DNA from: CAYFJO01 sp964343305
GTDB lineage: Bacteria; Planctomycetota; Planctomycetia; Pirellulales; Pirellulaceae
Assembly: GCA_964343305.1 (NCBI GenBank)
Contig: CAYFJO010000304.1
Span: forward strand, 1 to 13,084
Direction: 5' to 3'
DNA length: 13,084 nt
Both the position numbers and the translations under genes were made by a program. Positions 1 through 6,263 of the stretch are shown piece after piece. The stretch's first letter is position 1; each line of letters opens with the position of its first letter. The notes under the pieces are model-generated. The model was not told the DNA's origin, did no database searches, and worked only from the letters and a program-made list of their open reading frames with translations.

Positions 1-34
1 AGACTTCCGAAGTTTCGGAAAACTTCGGAAGTCT
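1..34. repeat. Perfect 14-bp inverted repeat (hairpin), possible terminator
   Basis: Positions 1-14 and 21-34 are exact reverse complements around a 6-base loop (15-20). The hairpin is stable but neither side carries a clear T-run, so intrinsic termination of a gene outside the window is only a guess. It could also be a protein-binding palindrome or part of a larger repeat cut by the window edge. Confidence 0.6.
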
Positions 35-60
35 GGTTCGGGCCAACACACGAATAGGAC

Positions 61-108
61 ACTACCAACCGATAACATTCGTGGACAAGGTCCACAACAT
101 CGGGTAGT
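61..108 (+). other. Structured element, three stacked helices, upstream of the first gene
   Basis: Three nested complementary segments lie in order: 61-65 with 104-108, 69-73 with 99-103, and 81-86 with 90-95 around a 3-base loop, separated by small bulges. All pairs are Watson-Crick. It ends 35 bases before the ATG at 144, so it could be a structured leader, a terminator of an upstream gene, or a small RNA. The sequence matches no riboswitch I recognise. Confidence 0.4.
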
Positions 109-143
109 CTGGGCTTTATCCTCTTTGTTTGACGGTATTCCGC

Positions 144-932
144 ATGTCCGAGCAAATTCAGGTCAACGAGACGAGTACTGTCGCCCGGCCAGATTGGGTT
201 TTGCGGGTTGGCGTCAAAGTGTCGCTGGTTTTGCACTTTGCCGCCTTTGGCACAGTGCTGGTGCTGCCATTCCTTTGGCTGCTCGATCCACCGTCCTTTG
301 ATGACACGGCGATCACCGTGGTTCACTCGGCCAAGGTCGAGGAAGACGATACGGAGTCGCCCGAAGTGCGCATCGTCACCGAACCGGAAGAAGTGAAGGC
401 CAATATGGTCGAGGATCGGCTAAACAAAGTCATCGCCGAAGCGAACAAGCTTTCGGACGAGGAAAAACAGGACCGTTTGAACGAGCTTGCCAAGCGATTG
501 GAAGGCGTGTCGTCCGAGGAATCCGTCGATCAGATTGCAACCAAGTTCAATGAATGGTTTGGCAACCAACGAGCAACGAAACCGGCGGAAGAACCGGTCG
601 CTGGCGATTTCGATCATGACACCGCTCAAATGCACGACGCACGGCGTGAGGAAGGAAAACTTGGTGGATGGGTCTACTACATTCAATTGATCGATGCAGA
701 AGGCCGTTTGACCGAAGTGGAATTGGACGGACCGGAGGGCGAGACGCTGTACACGACGATGCAGCGGATTAAGTCGTTTCCGTTGATGGAAAAGGTTTAT
801 CGGCAGATCGCCATGCCCATTCTGGACAGGTTAATGAAGTCGGCGAATCAGACCGACGCCTCACCGAACAAGTCGCCGCCCGATCAGACCGAATCACCTG
901 CCGACCCCGCCGCGACCATCAACAGCACATAG
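144..932 (+). CDS. Single-pass membrane protein of unknown function
   Basis: The product is 262 residues from the ATG at 144. An in-frame TTG at 129 would add five residues, and neither start has a clear ribosome-binding site. Residues about 19-46 form one hydrophobic segment after a short polar N-terminus, so the protein is probably anchored with a large periplasmic part. After the membrane come an acidic stretch, a charged helical region rich in Lys/Glu/Leu (about residues 80-125, likely coiled coil), a folded-looking segment beginning near GGWVYYIQLID, and a Pro/Ser/Asp-rich tail. The overall architecture (short inner tail, one helix, acidic linker, C-terminal domain) loosely recalls TonB- or TolA-like proteins, but no family motif is visible and I do not assign a function. 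The next feature is a convergent tRNA gene. Confidence 0.75.
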   Translation: MSEQIQVNETSTVARPDWVLRVGVKVSLVLHFAAFGTVLVLPFLWLLDPPSFDDTAITVVHSAKVEEDDTESPEVRIVTEPEEVKANMVEDRLNKVIAEANKLSDEEKQDRLNELAKRLEGVSSEESVDQIATKFNEWFGNQRATKPAEEPVAGDFDHDTAQMHDARREEGKLGGWVYYIQLIDAEGRLTEVELDGPEGETLYTTMQRIKSFPLMEKVYRQIAMPILDRLMKSANQTDASPNKSPPDQTESPADPAATINST

Positions 933-972
933 TGTTGAACGAGCATCAGACGGACGCCGAAAGAAGAACAAG

Positions 973-1044
973 AGGCGCCGCCCGGATTCGAACCGGGGAT
1001 GGCGGATTTGCAATCCGCTGCCTTAGCCACTTGGCTACGGCGCC
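973..1044 (-). tRNA. tRNA-Cys (anticodon GCA)
   Basis: On the minus strand a complete cloverleaf can be drawn. The 7-bp acceptor pairs 1044-1038 with 980-974, the D arm lies in GCCAAGTGGCT, the 5-bp anticodon stem surrounds loop TTGCAAA with anticodon GCA, and the T arm holds TTCGAAT between CCGGG and its complement. The discriminator base (973) is U, as usual for tRNA-Cys. CCA is not encoded. A consensus-like promoter lies immediately upstream. Confidence 0.95.
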
Positions 1045-1055
1045 TGATGGTGGGC

Positions 1056-1084
1056 AACTTAGAGAATCCGCGGAATCGCGTCAA
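1056..1084 (-). promoter_or_regulatory. Promoter of tRNA-Cys
   Basis: On the minus strand, TTGACG (1084-1079) and TAAGTT (1061-1056) are separated by exactly 17 bases. The -10 ends 11 bases before the mature tRNA 5' end. It sits in the short gap after the DCC-protein stop, so the tRNA appears to have independent transcription. Confidence 0.7.
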
Positions 1085-1096
1085 GAGAATTCGGAT

Positions 1097-1546
1097 CTAG
1101 TCAAAATGGATGCGACACGTGCCATTGTCACAGGAGTCTGTTCTTCCCAGTCGATACCGGCGTTTTGCAATTTGGCGATACAACCATTGCCAAATAGGCA
1201 AACTCAACGGCACGTGCAGCAGGGGTGCAATCAACCACAACCGCGGCAATCGGCGGGTCAACCAGCGAAACGCGACCGCGCCTCGATACACGTTTCCTGC
1301 TTGATCAACGACGTGCATTTCTCGCATCAGATCGTCGTGCGAGAGGTCGGGATAGCGATTTGCGAATTGCTCCTCATGAAACGAGAGAAAGGCCAGGTGA
1401 CCACGATGATCCCAGCGGGCAAGGCGACGGACTTGAGCAGAGCAGAACTTACAATGGCCGTCATAAATGACAACGGCTGCCTCTGGCCGCTCAACGGGCG
1501 TTGGTAATGTCTGCGGGTTCGAATCTGGTTGTGGTGTCGTAATCAT
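1097..1546 (-). CDS. DCC-family (DUF393) thiol-disulfide oxidoreductase-like protein
   Basis: The product is 149 residues. The family hallmark YDGHCKFC (residues 28-35) follows a beta-strand-like VVI. It contains the Asp-x-x-Cys-x-x-Cys pattern that names the DCC family (YuxK-like). The rest has the expected thioredoxin-like length, with a conserved-looking MHVVDQAGNVYRG segment, then WLTRRLP and a hydrophobic stretch (LWLIAPLL) near the C-terminus. Family members are presumed redox proteins; the substrate is unknown. The first 20 or so residues are Pro-rich and probably disordered. The gene starts 60 bases after the Gfo/Idh/MocA stop on the same strand, so co-transcription is likely. The start at 1546 has only a weak GAGA-type ribosome site. 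Confidence 0.88.
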   Translation of the reverse strand: MITTPQPDSNPQTLPTPVERPEAAVVIYDGHCKFCSAQVRRLARWDHRGHLAFLSFHEEQFANRYPDLSHDDLMREMHVVDQAGNVYRGAVAFRWLTRRLPRLWLIAPLLHVPLSLPIWQWLYRQIAKRRYRLGRTDSCDNGTCRIHFD

Positions 1547-1606
1547 GTTCGTTCTCGATGCACAACCACAGAACCGCGACGACGTCCCCCGCGCAACCGG
1601 GAAGTG

Positions 1607-2929
1607 TCAAAGTTCGGCCAACGACGGTAATACCCACGGCTTGCGATATTCTGAACGTGTCAAAAACCGCTCGGCATCCTCGTCGCCCGTGAAACGGTAG
1701 TTCTCGGCGTCGAATCGCAATGTTCGTCCGGCTCGCCAAGCAGCATTGCCGATGTGACATAATAAACTTGACGGATGGCCCACGGTTTCCAAGTCCGCGT
1801 TTGGCTTGCCACGATCGCGCATGCAACTCAAAAAGTCTCGCGCGTGAGCGACGTTATTGTCCGTCGCAGGTTCTTCGAGTATCTGTTTGCCGCCAGCATC
1901 AAACGCCCGCCAACGCCGATTGCCGATCACCGCATAACCTGCATCGCCGTAGACCGCTGCGCCTTCGGACTCGCCGTGCAGAGGGTAACGGGTCCAGATC
2001 CGCATCTCATAAGTCAGGATCGAGTTGCCATAGTCATACGTGACCATTAGGTTGTCCGGCCATTCTTGCACGTCGTCAAAATAGTGCTTGCCGCCGTGGG
2101 CCGAGCAAGACTTTGGAAAAGCGAGCAGCTTCTCACCTTTCGCTTCAATTCCGGTTTGCAGCGCCCATCGTGCCACGTCCAGTCGATGCACGCCGTCGTT
2201 GCCCAAGTCGCCGCTGCCGTAGTCAAAGAACCAGCGCCAGTTGCCGTGAAATCGACGCGGGTTAAAGGGACGTTTGGGAGCAGGACCCAGCCACAGATCG
2301 TAATCCACACCGTCCGGCGGATCGCGGTCCGGTATCGCGCTCAACGCTCCTTGTCGAGCACTCTCCCAAGCTTTGGCAAAACGCACTTTGCCAAGCTTTC
2401 CTTCGCGAATGTACTTCATCGCGCTGGCTTGCATCGAACCGCTGCGGGCTTGTGTGCCGAGTTGCACAACACGTTTGTACTTTTGCGCGGCGGCCACCAT
2501 CGTGCGGCCTTCGATGATATTGTGGCCGTCGGGTTTCTCGACGTAGACATCTTTTTCGGCCTGGCAGGCATGAATCGTGGGCAGTGCGTGCCAATGATCG
2601 GGCGTGCCGGCAACAATCGCATCGACGGAGTTGTCGTCCAACGCTTCACGATAGTCCTTGATTCCTTCGGGGCGTTTGCCGGTTTTGTCTGCCACCTGCG
2701 CCACTCGCGATTGCAGCACGTCGAGATCCAAATCGCAGACATATTTGACATCCACGTCCGGTTGCGACGCAAAAGTGTTCAACAACGATCCACCACGTCC
2801 TCGGACACCCATGACACAAACCGTGATCCGGTCGTTCGGCGCAGCCTGGGCTGGCCCAATTAGACTGCTGCTCGCCGACGCCCATCCGATCGTTGCCGCG
2901 CTCCCCTTCAAGAATGTTCGCCGGTTCAT
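1607..2929 (-). CDS. Tat-exported Gfo/Idh/MocA-family oxidoreductase
   Basis: The product is 440 residues and probably an NAD(P)-dependent sugar or cyclitol dehydrogenase acting outside the cytoplasm. The N-terminus MNRRTFLKGSAATIGWAS is a twin-arginine signal, with cleavage likely after AQA (about residue 29). The Rossmann glycine motif follows at residues 41-48 (GVRGRGGS), then the family motif AGTPDHWHALPT (107-118) and the catalytic-lysine motif VEKPDGHN (130-137). The C-terminal half carries the GSGDLGNDGVHRLDVARW region, which matches the catalytic His-Asp area of the large family typical of planctomycetes. I chose the ATG at 2929 because GGAG lies 8 bases upstream and it begins the Tat signal; the frame is open further upstream to 3109 but that part is not protein-like. 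The substrate cannot be read from the sequence. Confidence 0.93.
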   Translation of the reverse strand: MNRRTFLKGSAATIGWASASSSLIGPAQAAPNDRITVCVMGVRGRGGSLLNTFASQPDVDVKYVCDLDLDVLQSRVAQVADKTGKRPEGIKDYREALDDNSVDAIVAGTPDHWHALPTIHACQAEKDVYVEKPDGHNIIEGRTMVAAAQKYKRVVQLGTQARSGSMQASAMKYIREGKLGKVRFAKAWESARQGALSAIPDRDPPDGVDYDLWLGPAPKRPFNPRRFHGNWRWFFDYGSGDLGNDGVHRLDVARWALQTGIEAKGEKLLAFPKSCSAHGGKHYFDDVQEWPDNLMVTYDYGNSILTYEMRIWTRYPLHGESEGAAVYGDAGYAVIGNRRWRAFDAGGKQILEEPATDNNVAHARDFLSCMRDRGKPNADLETVGHPSSLLCHIGNAAWRAGRTLRFDAENYRFTGDEDAERFLTRSEYRKPWVLPSLAEL

Positions 2930-2994
2930 GGTTGAGTCTCCGTAAAGATTCAAAATGTCATTGTAAAGCAATTGTCCCAATGGTTTCGGGAGCC

Positions 2995-3022
2995 ATTCTA
3001 AATCGCTAGCATACAAAACCAA
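2995..3022 (-). promoter_or_regulatory. Possible promoter of the Gfo/Idh/MocA gene
   Basis: On the minus strand, TTGGTT (3022-3017) and TAGAAT (3000-2995) are spaced by 16 bases, about 65 bases upstream of the start codon. The -35 is a weak match, and this AT-rich gap also offers a TACAAT closer to the gene. Confidence 0.3.
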
Positions 3023-3113
3023 TCTGTCGAATACCAGCAAAACTGTTTTTTGCAAAGGGAGATGGAGAGAATGCAGAAGTTGACGACCGTGTTTGTGTTG
3101 GGTCCTCAATCAT

Positions 3114-3128
3114 CGTCCCGCCGGGACG
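3114..3128 (-). terminator. Short GC hairpin after the small secreted-protein gene
   Basis: CGTCCC (3114-3119) pairs with GGGACG (3123-3128) around a 3-base loop, about 40 bases past the stop codon at 3170. There is no T-run on the minus strand, so a terminator role is weakly supported. A neighbouring GGTCCC allows alternative pairings. Confidence 0.25.
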
Positions 3129-3169
3129 GTCCCGACGGTGACCTGCAACGGATTTGTTTTTGGCAAGGA

Positions 3170-3508
3170 CTAAGGAATGTTGATCCCAAGTCTTGCGGCT
3201 CGTTCACGCAACCCGCGTTCGAAATAGGGGAACATGTGCTCTTTGTACTTGGCGCGTTTGCGAGCCCAGTGAAACGTGCTGAGCACCAGTTCGAGAGACA
3301 ACTGTTTGTTGTCGACCATCGTGACAACCGTCGCCACAAAAGCAAACTGTTCGGGTAACCGTGCTTTAAGACCCTTTTCCAGTTGATCTTTAAGGCCGGC
3401 AACTTCCACCGAAATCGGACCGATCGTACTTTGCACGCCGGCGGCTTGTGTTTCAATCGGTGCGACAAGTGCGAAGACAACGATCAACAAGGTGGTTATC
3501 TTTGACAT
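3170..3508 (-). CDS. Small secreted protein of unknown function
   Basis: The product is 112 residues. The first 22 or so form a classical Sec signal (MSKITTLLIVVFALVAP, then TQA before the likely cleavage site), leaving a mature domain of about 90 residues. That domain is mostly helical, with a central amphipathic region (VAGLKDQLEKGLKARLPEQ) and a basic C-terminus (FERGLRERAARLGI), and has no cysteines or recognisable motif. The start at 3508 has a good ribosome site (GAGG, 8 bases upstream). I do not recognise the family. The gene lies alone between the SET-domain gene and the dehydrogenase, with more than 150 bases on each side. Confidence 0.75.
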   Translation of the reverse strand: MSKITTLLIVVFALVAPIETQAAGVQSTIGPISVEVAGLKDQLEKGLKARLPEQFAFVATVVTMVDNKQLSLELVLSTFHWARKRAKYKEHMFPYFERGLRERAARLGINIP

Positions 3509-3585
3509 GGAATGTCCCTCGATTCCGCAAAAGGAAAGGGCGACTTGTAGCGGATTTTGGCCCGTTGCCGCAAGACGTATTTGCA

Positions 3586-3601
3586 GCGTGCGGATGCACG
3601 C
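3586..3601. repeat. Small hairpin between the SET-domain and secreted-protein genes
   Basis: GCGTGC (3586-3591) and GCACGC (3596-3601) pair perfectly around GGAT. It lies 60-76 bases past the stop of the SET-domain gene and could end that transcript, but has no T-run. Confidence 0.3.
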
Positions 3602-3661
3602 TTTACGAAGGTCTATACACGGACGCCCCAGACATCTCTACACGTCTCATTCACCCAACGC

Positions 3662-4069
3662 TCATTCACCCGAGGCCACGATCCATCCGCGACAGGAGGG
3701 GGACTGGCACTTACAAGGAATGGCCGCTCCGGCCAGCCAGTTGTAGTCGATGGTCAGTTCACGATCGGGTCTGATCTCTTCTCGCGCAATCAACAAAACT
3801 TGTCTTGGAGCGGCCCTTGCCTGATCGAACACTCGAAACATGCAATTCGGTTCGCAACTGTGATTGACAAAACGAAAGGGAGCATGGGGTTCCAGCACCA
3901 GGCCGTTTCCAATTTCAAAGCAGTACTCGGAACCGTAATCGAGATCTTCGATTACGTCTCCCGTAATCTCGCCAATGATTGCAAACGGCTGATACCGTCG
4001 CCGCGAAAATATCCCCTTACCAACACGGGTTTGACGTACGTATACCGCCTTGCTGCCGCGACCGCGCAT
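3662..4069 (-). CDS. Compact SET-domain protein (putative protein-lysine methyltransferase)
   Basis: The product is 135 residues, essentially a bare SET domain. Motifs appear in family order: the SAM-binding entry (VGKGIFSRRRYQPFAIIGE, residues 16-34, matching the G-x-G-v-f-a pattern), NHSCEPN (69-75, the knot-forming SAM-contacting motif), ELTIDYNW (104-111, with the catalytic-type Tyr109), and a post-SET-like cluster CKCQSPSCRGW (119-129; Cys119, 121 and 126, with Cys72 of NHSC a possible fourth zinc ligand). SET enzymes transfer a methyl group from S-adenosylmethionine to lysine; the bacterial substrate here is unknown. The SET-I insert is very short. The start at 4069 has AAGGA 6 bases upstream. 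The gene follows the cold-shock gene by 54 bases on the same strand, suggesting one transcript. Confidence 0.88.
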   Translation of the reverse strand: MRGRGSKAVYVRQTRVGKGIFSRRRYQPFAIIGEITGDVIEDLDYGSEYCFEIGNGLVLEPHAPFRFVNHSCEPNCMFRVFDQARAAPRQVLLIAREEIRPDRELTIDYNWLAGAAIPCKCQSPSCRGWIVASGE

Positions 4070-4123
4070 GCCAAATCCTTTTTCCGCGGCTGATTCGGCG
4101 CGGCTCGGTTTACCGGTATCGTG

Positions 4124-4321
4124 TTAGACGGGTTTTACGTTTTCCGCCCGGGGACCTTTGGGGCCGCGGCCTACTTCGTATTCGACTTGCTGGCCTTCCG
4201 CAAGTTGCTCAATCGTTGTGTCGACCAATGCGGAGTGATGAAAAAAGAGGTCTCCTCGTTCACCCTCGATAAATCCGAATCCTTTTTCCGCGATGATCTT
4301 TTTGATCTTGCCTTCTGGCAT
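4124..4321 (-). CDS. Cold-shock domain protein (CspA family)
   Basis: The product is 65 residues, the usual length for a single cold-shock domain. The RNP1 motif is KGFGFI (13-18) and the RNP2 motif is DLFFHHS (24-30), the two surfaces that bind single-stranded RNA or DNA. The C-terminus has GPKGPRAENV as in canonical members. Residue 19 onward (EGERG) replaces the more usual DGG or PDDG turn. Such proteins act as RNA chaperones or antiterminators in the cytoplasm. AAAGGA lies 7 bases before the ATG at 4321, a strong ribosome site. Upstream is an extended -10 promoter candidate; downstream is the SET-domain gene. The name csp is generic, so no specific symbol is given. Confidence 0.95.
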   Translation of the reverse strand: MPEGKIKKIIAEKGFGFIEGERGDLFFHHSALVDTTIEQLAEGQQVEYEVGRGPKGPRAENVKPV

Positions 4322-4380
4322 GGTGCTTTCCTTTCAAGAATAGCTGTTAAAAACCTGATTTGATTGATTGTGTTTGCGAT

Positions 4381-4389
4381 ATTCTATCA
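4381..4389 (-). promoter_or_regulatory. Extended -10 element before the cold-shock gene
   Basis: On the minus strand TGATAGAAT (4389-4381) fits the TG-n-TATAAT extended -10 form. It would give a leader of roughly 50 bases before the start at 4321. The TG comes from the TGA stop codon of the preceding zinc-ribbon gene. No convincing -35 is seen. Confidence 0.35.
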
Positions 4390-4668
4390 GATATTGAAGT
4401 TATGCCCACAACTGCAAACCTTCAGGCGCACATGCACCTCGGCGCTACACTTTGGACATTTCTTGTTCCATGATTTCTGTTTGGGTTTCTTTTTCACAGT
4501 CGCCTTACGTTTCTTGTCTGCGGCAAGTTTTTTCTGTCGTGGTAAGTCCGCTTGTTCGATGGCACACTGTGGATGGATGCCGTCACGCGAATAGGACGGT
4601 TTTCCACACACGGGACAATCCCTCTTTCCGCGCCCGGCAACCACCGGTACTGGCTTCTTCTTTTTCAT
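4387..4668 (-). CDS. Small basic protein with two Cys clusters (zinc-ribbon-like)
   Basis: The product is 93 residues from the ATG at 4668. The frame is open upstream to 4809, but the extra part does not look conserved, and the lysine-rich MKKKKP start resembles a true N-terminus. An N-terminal cluster has CPVCGKPSYSRDG (Cys18, Cys21) and then HPQC (His33, Cys36-region). After a very lysine-rich linker (about 50-70) comes a second cluster, CPKC (71-74) with CSCGHNF (85-91). Each could bind one zinc ion. The charge suggests nucleic-acid contact, which is inference. The ribosome site is weak (GGTGG). The stop lies 65 bases before the cold-shock start, so the two may be transcribed together. Confidence 0.72.
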   Translation of the reverse strand: MKKKKPVPVVAGRGKRDCPVCGKPSYSRDGIHPQCAIEQADLPRQKKLAADKKRKATVKKKPKQKSWNKKCPKCSAEVHVRLKVCSCGHNFNI

Positions 4669-5289
4669 GTTGCACCACCGTTCTGCGGTCTTGGCCGTTT
4701 CGCTTGACGGATGCAACGAATCAGTCCAACAACCCAGTGGCAAAGGTCCGTCCGCCAACCAAGAAGTCCGACGCAGGCGCAGGCGATTGCGGCAAGTCAT
4801 TTGGTTCAAGTCTGTGACCAGGCATTGACAGCGTTGGGGTCGTGCCAGAATCGATTGGAGAACGGAAGCCCGTACTTGGGTGGATTCTCTTCGCTACAGT
4901 AACGGGTCCTTAAATCGCTATGGGCGGGAACAGAATAATAGTGGCGATTGTGAGCTAAGTCGAATTTGCCTAGTCTAAATACAACCCTAAAACAATCAAC
5001 AACGCTCCGTATTGTAGGGCACGATCTGGCCACCGTCTACGCGGCAAGTCGCCAAATTTGCAGTTCCGGCCACCGATTTTATTTGGGAAACCCTGTCCGT
5101 CAATCTGCTGCGACAGCGAAACGTCTGTTCTGAACGAGTTATTTTCCTGGGGGAGCAAGGGCGTGTTGAATCTCGGCCACGATCTCGCCGGTGGAACTTA
5201 AGACCTTAATTCCCCGCCGCCGGTCAGCTCGTTGAGACATTCTTTTGGATTGCCGAAGTCTGTTCAGAGGGCATCTGGAAATGTAGGTC
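4669..5289. other. Stretch without a convincing gene
   Basis: About 620 bases separate divergently placed genes. Open frames exist on both strands but none has a recognisable domain or a good ribosome site. The most protein-like is a minus frame whose last 35 or so codons (about 4912-4806) include HSDLRTRYC and KYGLPFSNRFW. It may be the end of a degraded or very small gene. A 33-codon minus frame at 5139-5240 also reads smoothly but has no ribosome site. The region probably holds the upstream promoter of the zinc-ribbon/csp/SET group and remnants of deleted genes. Confidence 0.5.
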
Positions 5290-5301
5290 TTGTGGTCAAT
5301 C

Positions 5302-5604
5302 CCTATGCGAGGCGGCGGAGCATCACGTGGGTCATCGCGATTTGGATGGCAACGGCCGCGACCACAATCCTTACGGCTTCACGATGTGGATGGCCGGCGG
5401 CGGCGTCCAAGGTGCCAAACGGTTGGCACCACCGACGAAATCGGCCTTCACGCCGTCGAAGATCGCCTTTACACCCACGACTTGCAGCCCACGATCCTCT
5501 ACCTGATGGGCATCGACAACATGAAGCTAACCTACCTGCACGAGGGCCGCCCCGAACGCCCAACGATCAATGAAGGCGCTCCCTGCAAGAAGGTTTTGGC
5601 GTAG
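5302..5604 (+). pseudogene. C-terminal remnant of a DUF1501 (sulfatase-like) protein, frameshifted
   Basis: Only the last 100 or so residues of a protein that is normally 400-500 residues are present. Read with two frame changes it gives PMRGGGASRG, then HRDLDGNGRDHNPYGFTMWM and AGGGVQGA, then GTTDEIGLHAVEDRLYTHDL, QPTILYLMGID and a normal C-terminus ending KKVLA at 5602-5604. The GRDHNxxGF, WMAGGG, TDEIG.AVE and HDL..T.L..MGID blocks are hallmarks of DUF1501 C-termini. The first shift is a one-base gain near 5329-5333. The second is a one-base loss in an A-run near 5417-5419. They cancel, leaving about 28 residues out of frame. No DUF1501 sequence is visible upstream, so the gene is also truncated. 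Assembly error could explain one indel but not the truncation. Confidence 0.82.
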
Positions 5605-5614
5605 AATTGGTGTA

Positions 5615-5875
5615 ATGGCCGGTCAATTAATTCCATTGCCTGAGTTTTCGCCACCCGTTCCCAAGTCCTTGTCGCGCGAGCAATGTGTGCAACTTTGGAT
5701 GGATCACATGGACACGTGCGAGCAATTTTTGTTAGCCGGACTGCAACGAGAAGCAGGGCCCGAACAAGACGTCACAGCTCTTTATCGCAAATGGTACGAG
5801 CAGGTTATGGATGATCACGATCGTGCGATGATTCGTATGGGCAATCGGCTTGAAATTGCACGAGGAACACAGTGA
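5615..5875 (+). CDS. Small helical protein upstream of a broken nucleotidyltransferase gene
   Basis: The product is 86 residues from the ATG at 5615. The frame extends to an ATG at 5570, but that would overlap the end of the DUF1501 remnant. The N-terminus is Pro-rich (LIPLPEFSPPVPKSLS), followed by two predicted amphipathic helices containing CVQLWMDHMDTCEQFLLAGL and YRKWYEQVMDDHDRAMIRM. There are no membrane segments. The ribosome site is poor. Its stop overlaps the likely start of the next frame by up to 26 bases, which argues for translational coupling with the nucleotidyltransferase-like gene. A toxin-antitoxin type partnership is possible but only by position. I do not recognise the family. 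Confidence 0.55.
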   Translation: MAGQLIPLPEFSPPVPKSLSREQCVQLWMDHMDTCEQFLLAGLQREAGPEQDVTALYRKWYEQVMDDHDRAMIRMGNRLEIARGTQ

Positions 5876-6263
5876 CATCCAAAGCTGTGCTAACACGTTG
5901 GCCGCTGTTTGGATGACTCTCGAACCGCTCACTTTGCCGATGGCAGTGATGGGTGGATTAGCCCTGTCGGCGTGGAAGCATGTGCGGTCCACGCAGGATG
6001 TCGAGTTGCTGGTCGGCATCAGCGAGTCATCTCCCGATGACCTGCTGCAAAATCTCAAGCAAGCAGGATTTCATCCCAAGCGTGAACCGCCAATCATGCC
6101 GCTGGGTTCGATGCTGCTATTGCAACTTACATTCGAACCAGAAGACCACTTCTTGAGGTTGAGGCGGACTTCTCGGAGATCTGGCAAGACGCGTTTCCAG
6201 GAAGAGCGTTTGAGCATTAGCACGGCGAGGATCGTGTCATGCCGATCATGGGGATCAAGTTGA
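5850..6263 (+). pseudogene. Nucleotidyltransferase-fold (AbiEii-like) gene, probably frameshifted
   Basis: The first 100 residues look like a minimal nucleotidyltransferase: PMAVMGGLALSAWKHVRST, then QDVELLVG. These match the GG...A...R.TxDVD core, although the second acidic residue is Glu rather than Asp. From about 6150 the annotated frame turns into an Arg/Ser-rich sequence (LRLRRTSRRSGKTR), while the +2 frame gives a family-like LEVEADFSEIWQDAFPGRAF from 6152. That indicates a one-base loss near 6150. The second frame then meets TAG at 6218-6220. The start is unclear: TTG at 5850 or ATG at 5913, neither with a good ribosome site. Either a decayed gene or a sequencing error plus a real stop would give this picture. 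Confidence 0.6.

Noticed and set aside
932..1507. 191-codon open frame on the + strand
   Set aside because: It runs antisense through the tRNA-Cys and the DCC gene, and its protein has no motif or hydrophobic pattern; the minus-strand genes explain the region.
2066..2863. 265-codon open frame on the + strand
   Set aside because: It is the antisense shadow of the Gfo/Idh/MocA gene, whose Tat signal and EKP motif are decisive.
2930..3109. 60-residue N-terminal extension of the Gfo/Idh/MocA protein
   Set aside because: The twin-arginine signal begins at the ATG at 2929 with GGAG before it; upstream sequence is AT-rich and promoter-like.
3106..3480. 124-codon minus-strand frame overlapping the small secreted protein
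   Set aside because: The overlapping frame at 3170-3508 has a clear signal peptide and ribosome site; this one has neither.
5139..5240. 33-codon minus-strand ORF (MSQRADRRRGIKVLSSTG and onward)
   Set aside because: It reads smoothly from ATG to TAA but lacks a ribosome site, a recognisable family and any neighbour that would explain it; too short to call.
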